64,000 nucleotides of DNA, taken from Proteles cristata cristata (lineage: Eukaryota > Chordata > Mammalia > Carnivora > Hyaenidae). Below are positions 10,680-20,963 of the stretch, piece by piece (within the stretch, counting starts at the first letter, position 1; each line of letters begins with the position of its first letter). The position numbers and the translations under genes are program-made. The notes under the pieces were generated by a model. The model worked only from the letters and a program-made list of their open reading frames with translations, had not been told where the DNA came from and searched no databases. The stretch spans positions 124,001-188,000 of the forward strand of contig JAESUZ010003302.1 of assembly GCA_017311185.1 (NCBI GenBank). Direction: 5' to 3'.

Positions 10680-11760
10680 CCCCTATATTTAATTAAGAAA
10701 AAATCCACACATACTGAAAAGTTGAAAACATCGTACCGTGAACACTCCTATCCACTCTCTGAATTCTATCACTAACGTTTTGCATTATCTGCTTTATCGT
10801 ATGTCCATCCACCCATCCGTCTGCCCATCTATCAGTGTCTTTTATGTTTATGCTGCATTTCAAAGTCGCAGACATCAGTACACTCCACCTTGAACCTATT
10901 ATTTATTACCCAGGGTTACACATTTGCTTATGATGCCTTTTCTAAGGTAAAATTTACATGTGGTAAGATACACAAATCTTCTGTATGCCACTTGATAAAA
11001 TCTGGCACATGCATACACCTGCGAAACTCAACCCCCCACCAAAATATACAACAGCACCGTCACCCCAGAAAGTCCTCTAATGTCCCTGCCTAATGAATCC
11101 CTGTCCATATCCCAACCTGGGTAGCCATGGATCTCATTTCTGACATTATAGATCAGTTCTGCAAGTATTTGAATTTCATAAGATGGGGCTCATATAGTTA
11201 GGTATACTCTTTTCATGGACTTCTTTCACTCAGCATAATGTTTTTGACACTCATGCACATTTTCATAGCAGTAATTCAATCTGTTATATGAATATATAAA
11301 CATATCACAAATTTGTCTATCCATTCTTCTGTGGGTACCAGGGCTGTTCCCAATTTTTTGTTTTTGTTTTCCTATTATAAATGCTTCTATGAATATTCTT
11401 TAGAAGACTTTTTTGGACAGAAGCTCTCATTTCTCGTGAATAGGAGTGAAACTGCTGAGTCACTGGCTTGGTCTATGTTCTTTCACTTTGATAGGAAACT
11501 TTACATTCCCACCGCCAATACAGGACCAGGACACTCTACGTTAACCCACATCCGCACCAACATTTGGTATTGTCAGTCTTTCTAATTTCAGCCATTCTGG
11601 TGGGTGTGTTACGGCAGCTCATTTTGAGTTTAATTTGCATTTCCCCAATGAATAATGATTTTGAGCGGCTTCACAGAACTTCTATATAAAGTGTCTGTTT
11701 GAATCTTATGCTTGTTTTTTAAATTGAGCTATTTATCTTTTCATTGTTACACAATAGTTT
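10680..11760 (-). mobile_element. Ancient L1 fragment, minus strand
   Basis: Reversed L1 ORF2 and 3' UTR landmarks run in order: TTGCATTATCTGCTTTATCG, a block of ATCCACCCATCC repeats, TTCTTTCACTCAGCATAATG, TGTCTATCCATTCTTCTGTG, TTACATTCCCACCGCCAATA and TAATTTGCATTTCCCCAATG. It is one of few L1 pieces in the window in the CD99L2 sense orientation, and is old and broken. Confidence 0.85.
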
Positions 11761-11769
11761 GAAACAGAG

Positions 11770-12435
11770 GACTGGCCAAATCAGTTTCATGTTCCTGATG
11801 GTTCTCTCGGGCAGCTGTCTGAAAGACACACTGGGACTTGAAGGTCAGTTATGAGGTAAACGACTGAAGGGGAGGAGGTGTGGGCCCGGGCTTGAGGGGA
11901 AGCAAAGAGAATATTCCAAAGTCAAACAACACTAAGAGACTGGACTAAGAGACTGGACTGGAGTGAGGGGCTCAACAAAGCCTCTCCTCAGAAGGCCAAC
12001 TATAACTCTGGCCAATCCAAGACAGCCATGTCCGGAAACAGACTTAGGTCCAGTGAGAAGAACTGGAGGCTGTGGCCTCTATGCCCCAGGTTGCTCTCAT
12101 TACCCCCCCGCCCCAGGTGTGTCAGCAGCTAGTTCGACCAGAGAGGTGTGAAAAGGCCACAAAACCCTGCCACTGCCAAAGGGCCTCATGTGACTCAGAG
12201 CTACACGTGGCAAGCTCAGTGGCATGTGGGCAGGAAGAGCCAGTAGGTCCTCTAGCCTCAGCAAACCACCAAGCAGTCAACTGGCTAGGGATTCAGTACA
12301 GAGGTGAGGAGCTAAGACAGCCATAGGGGGCTTGATACACTCTCCACACAGCCTTCTTTGCCTGAAGCTGAGCACATGCCCAGCAGAGGCAGTCTGGCAC
12401 TGGCTGAAGGCCAGTTGTGGAGATGAATGGAGCAG
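11770..12435. other. Intronic sequence, no feature seen
   Basis: No repeat or exon was recognised. A small tandem duplication of AAGAGACTGGACT occurs near 11934-11960. Confidence 0.5.
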
Positions 12436-12439
12436 ACTG

Positions 12440-13740
12440 AATCCAGTAACAAAACCTTATACTTACGGTCAACCGATTTTCACCAGGGGAGCCAAGACAA
12501 TTCAGTGGGGAAAGGATAATCTCATCAGCAAATTGTGCCAAGATAATTGGACAGCCACATGGAAAGGAATAGCCATACACAGATTAACTCAAAATGGAAT
12601 GGCAAAGACCTAAAACTAGAAGCTAAAACTATAAAAGTTTTAGAAGATGTAAGAAAAAAATCTCTATGCCCTTGATTATTCTTAAATAGTACAACATAAT
12701 TCATAAAAGAAAGAAATCAATAAAATGACATTTATAAAGAAATAAATACTCAACAAACAAGAAGAAGAAGAAAAGGAAAAGACAGCCACAGACTGGGAAA
12801 AATATTTTCAAGATCACATACCTGATAAAGGATTTGTATCCAAATTATATAAAGAACTCATAAAAGCAAAAACACTTGGATTTTTTAAAGGGGCAAAAAA
12901 TCTGAACAGACTTCACCAAAGAAGATAAGAATGTAAAAATATGTTCAACATCACATGTCATTAGGGAAATGCAAATTTAAAAAATGAGGAGATACACCTC
13001 CTAACTATTAACATGTCCCAAGTCCAAAAGAGCTGACAATTCCAGTTGCTGATGTGGATGTGGAGCAACAGAAATTCTCATCTGTTGTTCCAAGGAAAGC
13101 AAGATGGTGCAACCACTTTAGAAGAAAGACAGCTCAGTCGTTGATCATAAAGTCAAAAGTGGACTCACCATATGACCCAGCAATCGTACACCCGGGTACT
13201 CACCCAAGTGAACTGAAAACTGAACGTCTACAAGAAAACCTGTAGGTAAACATTTAGAAATGTTTACAGCAGCTTTATTCATAATCATCAAAAGCTGGAT
13301 GCAAGCAAGATGTCCTTCAATATGTCAACAGCAAAAGTAGTACATGTGGACAAGGGAATGTTACTCAATGCTAAAAAGAAATACACCAGTGAGCCGTGAA
13401 AAGACACAGAAGAACCTCCAAAGCATACTGCTAAGTGAAAGAAGTCATTCTGCAAGGCCTACATGCTGTATGGTTCCAATTATAGGACATTCTGGAAAAG
13501 ACAAAACTATAAAAAAGTGAACACACTAGTGGTTGCACTAATGGAAACCAGATCGGGGTTCAGGAATGCGAGGGTAGCTGGGTGCAAAAGGGACATACAG
13601 AAAAACATTTCTGGTGATACAACTGCTCTGTATGGTACCTTGGTGGTGGACACGTGACTACGTGCATCTGTAAGAACCCATACCTGTATATTACTAAGAG
13701 TGACCTTTAACGTATACGAGCAAAAGAATGAAACAAAGCA
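12440..13740 (+). mobile_element. Old L1 3' fragment
   Basis: The ORF2 end and 3' UTR are readable through GGTCAACCGATTTTCACCAG, AATATTTTCAAGATCACATA, ATATGACCCAGCAATCGTAC, TTTACAGCAGCTTTATTCAT and TGGTTCCAATTATAGGACAT. Many frameshifts and stops are present. Confidence 0.88.
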
Positions 13741-13759
13741 TCAACGAGGTGGGTGGGAG

Positions 13760-14720
13760 ATGCCAGGATGGAACGTAGACTGTGACAAGTGGATCTAACT
13801 GCATGAGAAAGGTAGGACGCGGCTGCCGGACGGAGGCGGAGGACAGATAAGGGGGCTGACCCAAGTCACCCAGAAAAGTGCTATTTTGACTAGAAACTAT
13901 AAGGTAAAGACACAAGAATCTACACACAAACCCTGTACTCTCAACAGTAAAGCTGTTTCTCATGGGAGCATGAGCTGACAAATCTGACTGAGCTACCCAT
14001 GATACCGGAATTGAGCAAGTAAGCAAATGGTTGCCGAATGGCAGGTTTCTCCCTGTCAGAGGGGGCAGTTACAGAGAAGCAAAAAAGGAAGGCCAAAATA
14101 AAGCTTTTGGCCCTGGACTATAGTCGGAGTTAACTAAGAATTCATGCTGAGGTGAATGTACATGCTGATGAATAGAGAAATAATTATAGATACATGTGTA
14201 TACATGGTTTGGTATACATCCATCTATTTATCGCCTACTTCTGCCCACTGAAAGGGCATAGAAGTAGCGACACCCCACAAAGTGATGAACACACTCAACA
14301 CTCAGATCTTCGTTTCTAACATCAATCACTTCCGGTGAGGAAGAGATCAAGGTACTGAATAGGGTACCCAAGGAAACATTCCCAGCAGGCAACGGTGTTT
14401 CGGAAGTGAAGAAGACCACGGAAGTGGGAGAGCACCAGAAGAAGCCGGGAGAAAAGGGTGTGAAGCAGCAGATGCTCACTGGGGACCGAAGAGCAACTCA
14501 GGACTGGGAGCACACACGAGGGTGTAGACCCAGAGGACCAATGAAGAGCTGAAACTTACTGGCCTCAAGTTGCTCAGTGAAAATGCTAGGGAGTGGAGGT
14601 GGTTGACCGGGACCGGCTGACAAGAGGCGGCCAGTGTCCCCCAGGAACAAAACATGGGACTCCTGAAAGGCCAACACATATTTTTATGAGAAAAAAAAAT
14701 GTAACAGATAACCTATTATT
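13760..14720 (+). mobile_element. Ancient interspersed repeat, probably an old L1 3' UTR
   Basis: This stretch shares an extended, diverged similarity with 35500-35960. Both run from a TGAGCAAGTAAGCAAATGG-like block through a GGCAGTTAC or GGAGGTTACGGATA block to GGCATAGAAGTAGCGACACC. Pairwise similarity within the window shows it is a dispersed repeat. The assignment to an ancient L1 lineage is by memory of the type. Confidence 0.65.
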
Positions 14721-15802
14721 TCCCAAATAAACTCCAAAACTACAGTTGAGTCAATGTGCCTAAGACCCAAAGTTGGAAAAATACATTAATTAGGCTTGTT
14801 TTTATGCTGAAGATCATCATGTATTGAAATGTGTTTTCTCTTCCCTTGTGGCATCAGCATGTCTGCATAGAGGCGGGTGTCTGAGACTTTCATTGTGTGC
14901 TCATCATAAGCAGGTTTCAGACTCACGCTTGTATTTTTGGCCGGGACCCCCTTTATTTTAATGATGCTTATAATGACAGACAGTATAACTTAAGCTAACA
15001 ATTGATTATTCTTTAGAAAAGAAATTCAAATATGAGCCTAATTAAAGAATTTCCCAACACTTCTTCCTTGCTAAAACATGTACTGTTAATAAGGAAGCCC
15101 CCGACGTGCCATTCAGACTTTCATCCGTGTGCACACTTCCACATGCTATCGCTGCCTGCATCTCACCATCTGGAAATACCATTTGTCACCCAGGAGTAAT
15201 TGGCCAATTTGCTAGGTTTGCCCTTTAAACATTCCATGTTCTTCTGACACCTGTGAGTTTCATTTAAAGGCTTTTAGAAATTTTTACTCAAGATGACATT
15301 GTCTGGAAAGGGGATTTGAAGGACAGATGTGACTACACTATCCTTTAATCAGAAGAGAACATGGTTCCATATGAAAGGCACACAGTCCCCCACAAGAAGG
15401 GAGCACGGGCTGATGCCACAGCCAGGACTGCGGGGAGCGCAGCAGGGTGACCAGCAGATGCACGCCTAACTCATGCACGCCTAACCACAGTAAGTCACAA
15501 GCACAGCTCACCATCACAACACGCTACAGCCACAAGTAACAATCACAGATTCCAACCATAACTTATTTTGTCACATTAAATCTGGCTGATGGTCTTCATG
15601 GTAGGATCAGTTCTTGATATGTATTTAAGATAAAAGGTTCACATCTTTGGTGGTTTGCGGGGAGGGCATGACTAGGAAGGGTCGGCATGACGGAGTTTCC
15701 TTGTGGTGATGGAACAGTTTTGTTTTCTGCATCCTGATTGGTCATGGTTACTGAAATACACACGTGATAAAATTTCATAGACCCACACGTGTACGCATGC
15801 GT

Positions 15803-15804
<2 letters not shown>
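14721..15804. other. Repeat-free intronic sequence
   Basis: No transposon was recognised. The section 15060-15310 is AT-rich with balanced composition and is noted as a possible conserved element. A tandem ATGCACGCCTAAC pair lies at about 15459-15486. Confidence 0.5.

Positions 15805-15836
<32 letters not shown>
15805..15836. repeat. (AC)16 microsatellite
   Basis: Sixteen uninterrupted AC units are followed by GC-interrupted AC and GATGCACACT repeats. It is a likely polymorphic marker. Confidence 0.97.
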
Positions 15837-15843
<7 letters not shown>

Positions 15844-16465
15844 CTGATGCACACTGATGCACACGGAGTACAGGAACACACTGATGCAGTCCGAATCAGG
15901 TCTGAATGTGACTTAGTAACAGTCTGTACCAAGGTCAGCTTCCTGGCTTTGACAACGTACAACAGTTACGTGAGCCATCATCGTCAGGGGAAGCTGGGTG
16001 AAGAGCACACAGAAATTCTCCTGAACAATTTTTATAACTTCCCGTGAGTTTTAAAGTATTTTAAACTAAAAAGGTATTTTAGAAGACACTAGACTTGCTA
16101 TGGGTCTCCTAAAAAATGCTTGTCATGATGAACTTTGCTCTTCCCATCCCAAGATCCCCAGGCTGGAGGTGGGAATTGTTCCCAGTGAGTCCCCTGACCC
16201 GTGGTCACCGTACCTGGTGCTGCCTGGGCAAGAGGCACCTTGGCTTAGGGACATCAAGGGGAACATCTGGCTTTTCCAAATTGGCTTATACATTCCCGCT
16301 TGGAGTTGCACAGCCCACATTCTTCCAAGTTGTCAGCAGAATGTCTGGCAACTATCTCTCCCATCGCAGAGGGTGAGTAAGGATGGCTCACTCAACCTGG
16401 TCGCCATGTAATCATGTTTATAATGAGAATAAGGTATTTAGACGAGCCAGTGCTCCTAACTTTAC
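15837..16465. other. Intronic sequence, no feature seen
   Basis: The intron leads up to the 16466-16525 exon on its donor side. No repeat was recognised. Confidence 0.5.
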
Positions 16466-16525
16466 CTTTGTCAGGTTTGTATTCCCCGCCACCTAATATG
16501 TCTTCAAGATCCTTGTCTGAAAAAC
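16466..16525 (-). CDS. CD99L2: CD99L2 exon: LEDI-GGGEYKPDK segment
   Basis: This 60-nt exon encodes FSDKDLEDILGGGEYKPDK, nearly identical to human FSDKDLEDIVGGGEYKPDK. The acceptor is TTTTTTCCAG and the donor AAAG|GTAAAG, a slightly weak but valid site. Phase 1 at both ends lets it join the ADALDD exon upstream through a split Gly codon and the exon at 5497-5535 downstream through another. This is the most conserved extracellular stretch in the window and is one of the strongest anchors for calling the gene CD99L2. Confidence 0.96.
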
Positions 16526-16639
16526 CTGGAAAAAACAAAATACACATTTTAATTCCAAAACACCATTTACAGGGACAAAAATCTTATATTAATGTTGTCC
16601 AACATCCCCAGAAGAGGACTTCCAGTTAAGAATACCCTC

Positions 16640-17225
16640 GATGAATACGGTAGGCAAAACTCGCACATGGGCCCCTGATTCCCTCCAGCTAGAGTACACA
16701 CCTTGTTTAATATCCCATCACTTTGAGCATGAGTGGGACCACGAATGAGGCTGCCATCACTACCCTGTGACTAGGTTAGATTAGGTGCCAAGGGTGAAAA
16801 GATTTTGCAGATGGAAATAAGATCCCAAATCAGTTTGGCTTTGTGTGAATCAAAACGGAGATTACGTTTGGTGGGCCTGACCCAATCAGATAAGGCCCTT
16901 TAAACCAGGGTGAAGCCTTCCTGAGCTCCGCCACTAGAAGCAACAGAGCTAGTCTTCCTCTCGGCGCTTTCCCTGGTCTCTTTCTCCTGCTGGTCTTAAA
17001 AAAGCAAGGAGCCGTGAACTTGGAAGAGAACCCGAGTGCAGAGGAGACCGGACCTGGCAGACACCATGATTACAGCTATATGATGCCCTGAACAGAAAAC
17101 CCAGCTTAGCAGTTCCTCAACTCCTCAGTCACCAAAGGAAACTGTTACTGAATAAACGGGTGCTGTGTTAACTCACTAAACTCACGGTAATTTGTTGGCA
17201 GCAACAGAAAACTAATATGAAGAAA
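16640..17225 (+). mobile_element. LTR-like element (MaLR/ERVL type)
   Basis: Landmarks are AAGATTTTGCAGATGGAAAT, CCTGACCCAATCAGATAAGG, the run from AGAGGAGACC to GATTACAGC, and a terminal GGCAGCAACAGAAAACTAAT. The terminal block is typical of mammalian LTR ends. No internal gene is present. Confidence 0.65.
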
Positions 17226-17480
17226 CAAAAATTTTATTCTGTATTAACCATTTAGGACATAATTTTAAATGTTCTGTGAGATGAAATGGGAAGTATGATT
17301 AAAGCATTTCTGCCACTTTTTTTTAATTCAAGTTTACTTACTCGGGGGAGGGCACTTGAGGGTTTCAGTTCTGAACTGCACTACCTGCTTTGTGCTATGG
17401 AATGAATGCTTTGCCTAGAAAGAATGAATGATGGCCAAACTATGGTTCTGGTGTCTTGACTGGCTGACAGATGTTTCCTG
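17226..17480. other. Intronic sequence, no feature seen
   Basis: Unique-looking sequence between the LTR and the SINE. Confidence 0.5.
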
Positions 17481-17496
17481 GAAAATGAATAAAAAA

Positions 17497-17718
17497 GGGG
17501 CGCCTGGGTGGCTTAGTCGGTTAAGTGTCTGACTTTTGCTCAGGTCATGATCTCGCGGTTCGTGGGTTCGAGCCCCGCGTCGGGCTCTGTGCTGACTGCC
17601 AGCTCGGGAGCCTGGAGCCTGTTTCCCAGTCTGTGACTCCCTCTTCTTGACCTCCCTGCTCACGCTGTTCTCTCTCTCTCTCCTAGAAATAAATAAAACA
17701 TTTAAAAAAAAAAAAAAA
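17497..17718 (+). mobile_element. Young carnivore SINE with duplicated tail downstream
   Basis: This copy of the young subfamily has GGCTTAGTCGG, GACTGCCAGCTC, GTCTGTGACTCC and CTAGAAATAAAT. The target duplication GAAAATGAATAAAA is at 17481-17494 on the left. On the right it is found three times, because the tail and flank are repeated (next entry). Confidence 0.93.
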
Positions 17719-17911
17719 GAAAAATGAATAAAATGGGTGGTTACTGTGAAGAACTCTCTCTCTTCTCTAGAAATAAATAAAACATTTAAAAAAAAAGAAA
17801 ATGAATAAAATGGGTGGTTACACTACGAAGAACTTTCTCCTAGAAATAAATAAAACATTTAAAAAAAAAAAAAAAAGAAAATGAATAAAATGGGTGGTTA
17901 GTACGAAGAAC
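17681..17911. repeat. Threefold tandem duplication of a SINE tail and its flank
   Basis: Each unit carries CTAGAAATAAATAAAACATT, an A-run, GAAAATGAATAAAATGGG, TGGTTA and GAAGAAC. Units start near 17681, 17765 and 17838, with spacings of about 84 and 73 bp. Differences lie in A-run length and in a few bases after TGGTTA. It arose after SINE insertion, since it includes both SINE tail and target flank. Confidence 0.93.
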
Positions 17912-18866
17912 ACCACTGGCAGTATCTACTGCCAATGGGAAGATTTCAAACAAAATGTGGAGTTTTGAAAAATCTATATCCACCACTCGGATCTCAGCAG
18001 CTTCCCAGTACTTAAAGACTTTATCTAAGGAGATGAGGTGATATTAGCAAATGTGAACTTGGGATACTGCGTATTGAAACAGGGGCATTATCTGGAAGTT
18101 CAAAAGCCCTCAGGACACCAATATTTCCGAATGACCAACGCATAATATGCAAAACCACAAATGAGTACAGGTACCATTAAAAGTGCAAGAGAGTCCTATG
18201 GTGTTGGACAGAATCACGTATGAAAAGTTCATCGGTATGGTCACATCATAGACTGCAGTTAAATAGTAAGAAATGGCCACTGGTCGAGTTTAGATGTCTT
18301 ACTAAATAAAAATATCTACAGTGATCTGAAAAGTCTATGAAAATATTTCTCCCTTCTCAACTGAATATTTATTCATACAAGGCCAGATTTCCTTCATACA
18401 CTTCAGCCGTCACAACACACTACAACTGAATCCAGAAACAGAGAGGGTCTAGCTTTTCTGCCTAGACATTATAGAAATTGGCTACAATGATGCCACTTCT
18501 CCCACTAAGTTTTGGTTTTGTATTGCCAAACAGTTATTTCTCACAAAGCCATGCTATTTTTGTTAACATGTATGGGTTTGTTGATCATTTTTAATGAATA
18601 CATACTTATGTATTTCTTTTCAATTTCAGTTCAAAGACAATATTGTTAGGTGTGAGCCATGTAAACAAAAGCCTTTGAAATCCTCAGTGATTTGGGGATT
18701 CCTGAGACCCGAAAGTTCAGAAACTACTGTTTAGGGTTCTGTTGGACGCTGAAGTGCCCGCAGCCCTGCCATGCCCACGTGGCTCTGTGGGTGGTTGTGG
18801 TTCATGAGCACTGACCCGGCCAGGGAGCCTGGGTGCTGGCGGCGCTTTCAACCAGCTCTGACTTAC
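17912..18866. other. Intronic sequence, no feature seen
   Basis: No transposon was recognised. The stretch ends at the donor of the 18867-18950 exon. Confidence 0.5.
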
Positions 18867-18950
18867 CTCGTCCTCCCGCACTCGGTTTCTTGCGGCCATC
18901 GTCTCGATCATTTCGATCATCCAAGGCATCAGCCAAGCTGAAATCGTTAT
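18867..18950 (-). CDS. CD99L2: CD99L2 exon: acidic ADALDD segment
   Basis: This 84-nt exon has acceptor CCACAG, donor GAG|GTAAGT and phase 1 at both ends. It encodes NDFSLADALDDRNDRDDGRK and then KPSAGGRG. This is the Asp-rich ADALDD module typical of CD99 and CD99L2 ectodomains; the human equivalent reads DFDLADALDDRNDRDDGRRKP. The module is extracellular and strongly charged, with no cysteines or N-glycosylation sequon in the part seen here. Human CD99L2 has two such modules, each preceded by a TTRAPA linker. Only this one is found in the window (see findings). Confidence 0.95.
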
Positions 18951-19078
18951 CTGTGGTGGGCCCCAAAAGATAAAAGGGAAAGCCAACAGGTTAAGCTACA
19001 GAAGGCTCTCTGGACACTGGACCGAAGAGAGTTCCACGTTGTAACCGTCTGCTGCCCTGCTCGGAGCAGCCATGTTAC
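18951..19078 (-). other. 128-bp CD99L2 intron between linker and ADALDD exons
   Basis: This very short intron has donor GTAACA and acceptor CCACCACAG. It keeps the linker exon and the acidic exon together as a compact doublet. Confidence 0.88.
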
Positions 19079-19147
19079 CTGCAGGCTCGGCTGGAGCTCT
19101 GGTCGCTGCGGGCCTCTTGGGTGCGGGGGCGCCGTGGTCCCGTGTCT
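19079..19147 (-). CDS. CD99L2: CD99L2 exon: Pro/Ala-rich linker of the ectodomain
   Basis: This 69-nt exon has acceptor TTTAG, donor G|GTAAC and phase 1 at both ends. It encodes TRDHGAPAPKRPAATRAPA followed by EPAG. In human CD99L2 as I recall it, the equivalent linker is a threonine run ending in TTRAPA, a likely O-glycosylated stalk. Here most of those threonines are Ala or Pro, so the stalk may carry fewer sugars. It sits only 128 bp from the next exon (18867-18950), and the two form a close doublet. A reading frame continues into the intron beyond the donor, but the good splice site and the family alignment fix the exon end. Confidence 0.9.
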
Positions 19148-19830
19148 CTAAAGGGGGAGCGAGGGCAGCAAGGAAAGCACTCTCAGTAGCAAGACACAGC
19201 AGCCCCTGCGCACGGTCCCCGGAGGCCCCTCTAAGGCTTCTGACAACCCCCGGGACGGGGACACCGAAGTGCAGGAGGGTTAAATGAGAGGAGCGCTGTC
19301 CACGTTTCTGCGGAGGACTGCTGGTAAGGCGGACATGCTCCCACCACATGGGACCCGCGGATTCGTGGAGCTACATTTTCAGCCTAGATCTGCTGGATCG
19401 GACCCCATGGTCCAGGGAGTTCAAGAGCTTGAGCACGACCCGTGGGGGCTTCGGCCTTTGCTTTCACCACTATCAACCTGGCACCAGGACCACAAATAAT
19501 GCTGCCCAGGGATGGGCTACGGTTATGTCCCCAGGCAGGTATTGCAGTGTCTTATCAATTGAAAGTACAACACCAATATTTTATGGAAGCAGGGTTGTTA
19601 CCACTGTAACTATTAGGTTTTTCAGCTCAACTGAATTCCTCGATTCCAATAGTCTCTTTTCTTGAGCTTAAAGAATGTTCCACAAACTGTTCTATAACTC
19701 GAGGCAGCAGAGGGAAAGGAAATTTAAGGGAGAAGAAAGGCAGACAGTACTGTATACAGCAAGCAATCAGAAAAGAAACAGCAATATTTGGGGGGGGTGG
19801 AAATCTCAGTGAGTTTTACAGATCAATAAT
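19148..19830. other. Intronic sequence, CpG-rich at its start
   Basis: The first 200 bp carry several CpG sites, continuing the CpG-rich pocket around the exon doublet. The rest holds no recognisable repeat. Confidence 0.5.
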
Positions 19831-19840
19831 GTAATCCTCA

Positions 19841-20095
19841 GGTGCATGGGTGGCTCAGCTGGTTAAGCGGTTGACTCTTGATTTCTGCTCAGGTCATGAT
19901 CTCATGGGATGTGGGATGGAGCCCAGCATTGGGCTCTGCTCTGGATGTGCAGCCTGCTTAACATATTCTCACTCTCTCTCTCTCACTGTCTCCCTCGCCC
20001 ACCCCCACTCAGGTGTGCATGCAAGCACGCTCTCTCTCTCTCTAGATGATGATGATGGTCGTGGTGGTGGTGGTGATGGTGGTGGTGGTGGTGTA
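19841..20095 (+). mobile_element. Older carnivore SINE with a GAT/GGT triplet tail
   Basis: The head reads GGTGCATGGGTGGCTCAGCT and the body keeps CAGGTCATGATCTCATGG. Instead of an A-tail it ends in GATGATGATGG followed by GGT and GAT triplets (20046-20095). A perfect 10-bp duplication GTAATCCTCA is at 19831-19840 and 20096-20105, so the triplet array is inside the insertion. Confidence 0.9.
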
Positions 20096-20963
20096 GTAAT
20101 CCTCAAACTGCCTAGATAATTTACAATGCATTACTTGTCTTTTCTAGATAGGGCCTAAGGATTGTCTGTTGATCAAAGAAATGTAAGTCTGAATCTTCTA
20201 GAAAGAGTATAAAAACACAGTAGGACAAGACCTGATATTTCTTACTAGGTAGAAAGGGAGACATTACATCATGATGAGGGTCAACCCACCAAGAACACCG
20301 AACAATCCTAAACCTGTATGCACCAAACAACAGGGTAAAAACACACGGAAATAAAACTGATAGAGCTAAAAGAAAAAAAAAAACCACACAATTATAATTG
20401 GGACTTCAGTGCTCCACCATCAGCAACTGACAGAACTACTAGAATGAATATCAGCAACGACAGAGAACTGAACCACACAATCAATTAAACATCCACTCCA
20501 CTCAGTTGCATCAGGATAAGGAATTTTTTAAGCACACGTGAAACATTCACCAGAAAACCAAGTTCAATAAACTTAAAAGCACTGAAATTATATAGAGTGG
20601 GGTCTCTGATGGTAATGGAATCAAACTAGAAACAAAAATGCCATAAGAAAACAAGAAAATCTCTAGGTACTGAGAAATAAACAATACATTTCCAAATAAA
20701 ACCAGGGTCAGAGAGAAAGTATCACAGAAAAAATTTTAGACATAACTATATGAAAACCACCACCACCACTAAAACACACAGGATGCAGCTAAAGTAGTGC
20801 TAACGGAAGTTTCTAGCATTAAATGCTTAAATTAGAGATGAAGAAAGGTCTCAGATCAATAATCTAAGTTTTTAACTCCAGATGCTACAAAATGAAGTGT
20901 AAATAGCACGGAAACAAACCCAAAGCAAATAAGACAGAAGGAAGTAAGAAAACACCCATCGCT

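Noticed and set aside
15805..15836. Possible CRISPR-like or tandem regulatory array
   Set aside because: It is a plain AC dinucleotide microsatellite, as is 22881-22912.
19072..19287. 71-codon plus-strand frame starting MLPAGSAGALVAAG
   Set aside because: It is the antisense of the CD99L2 linker exon and its CpG-rich flank.
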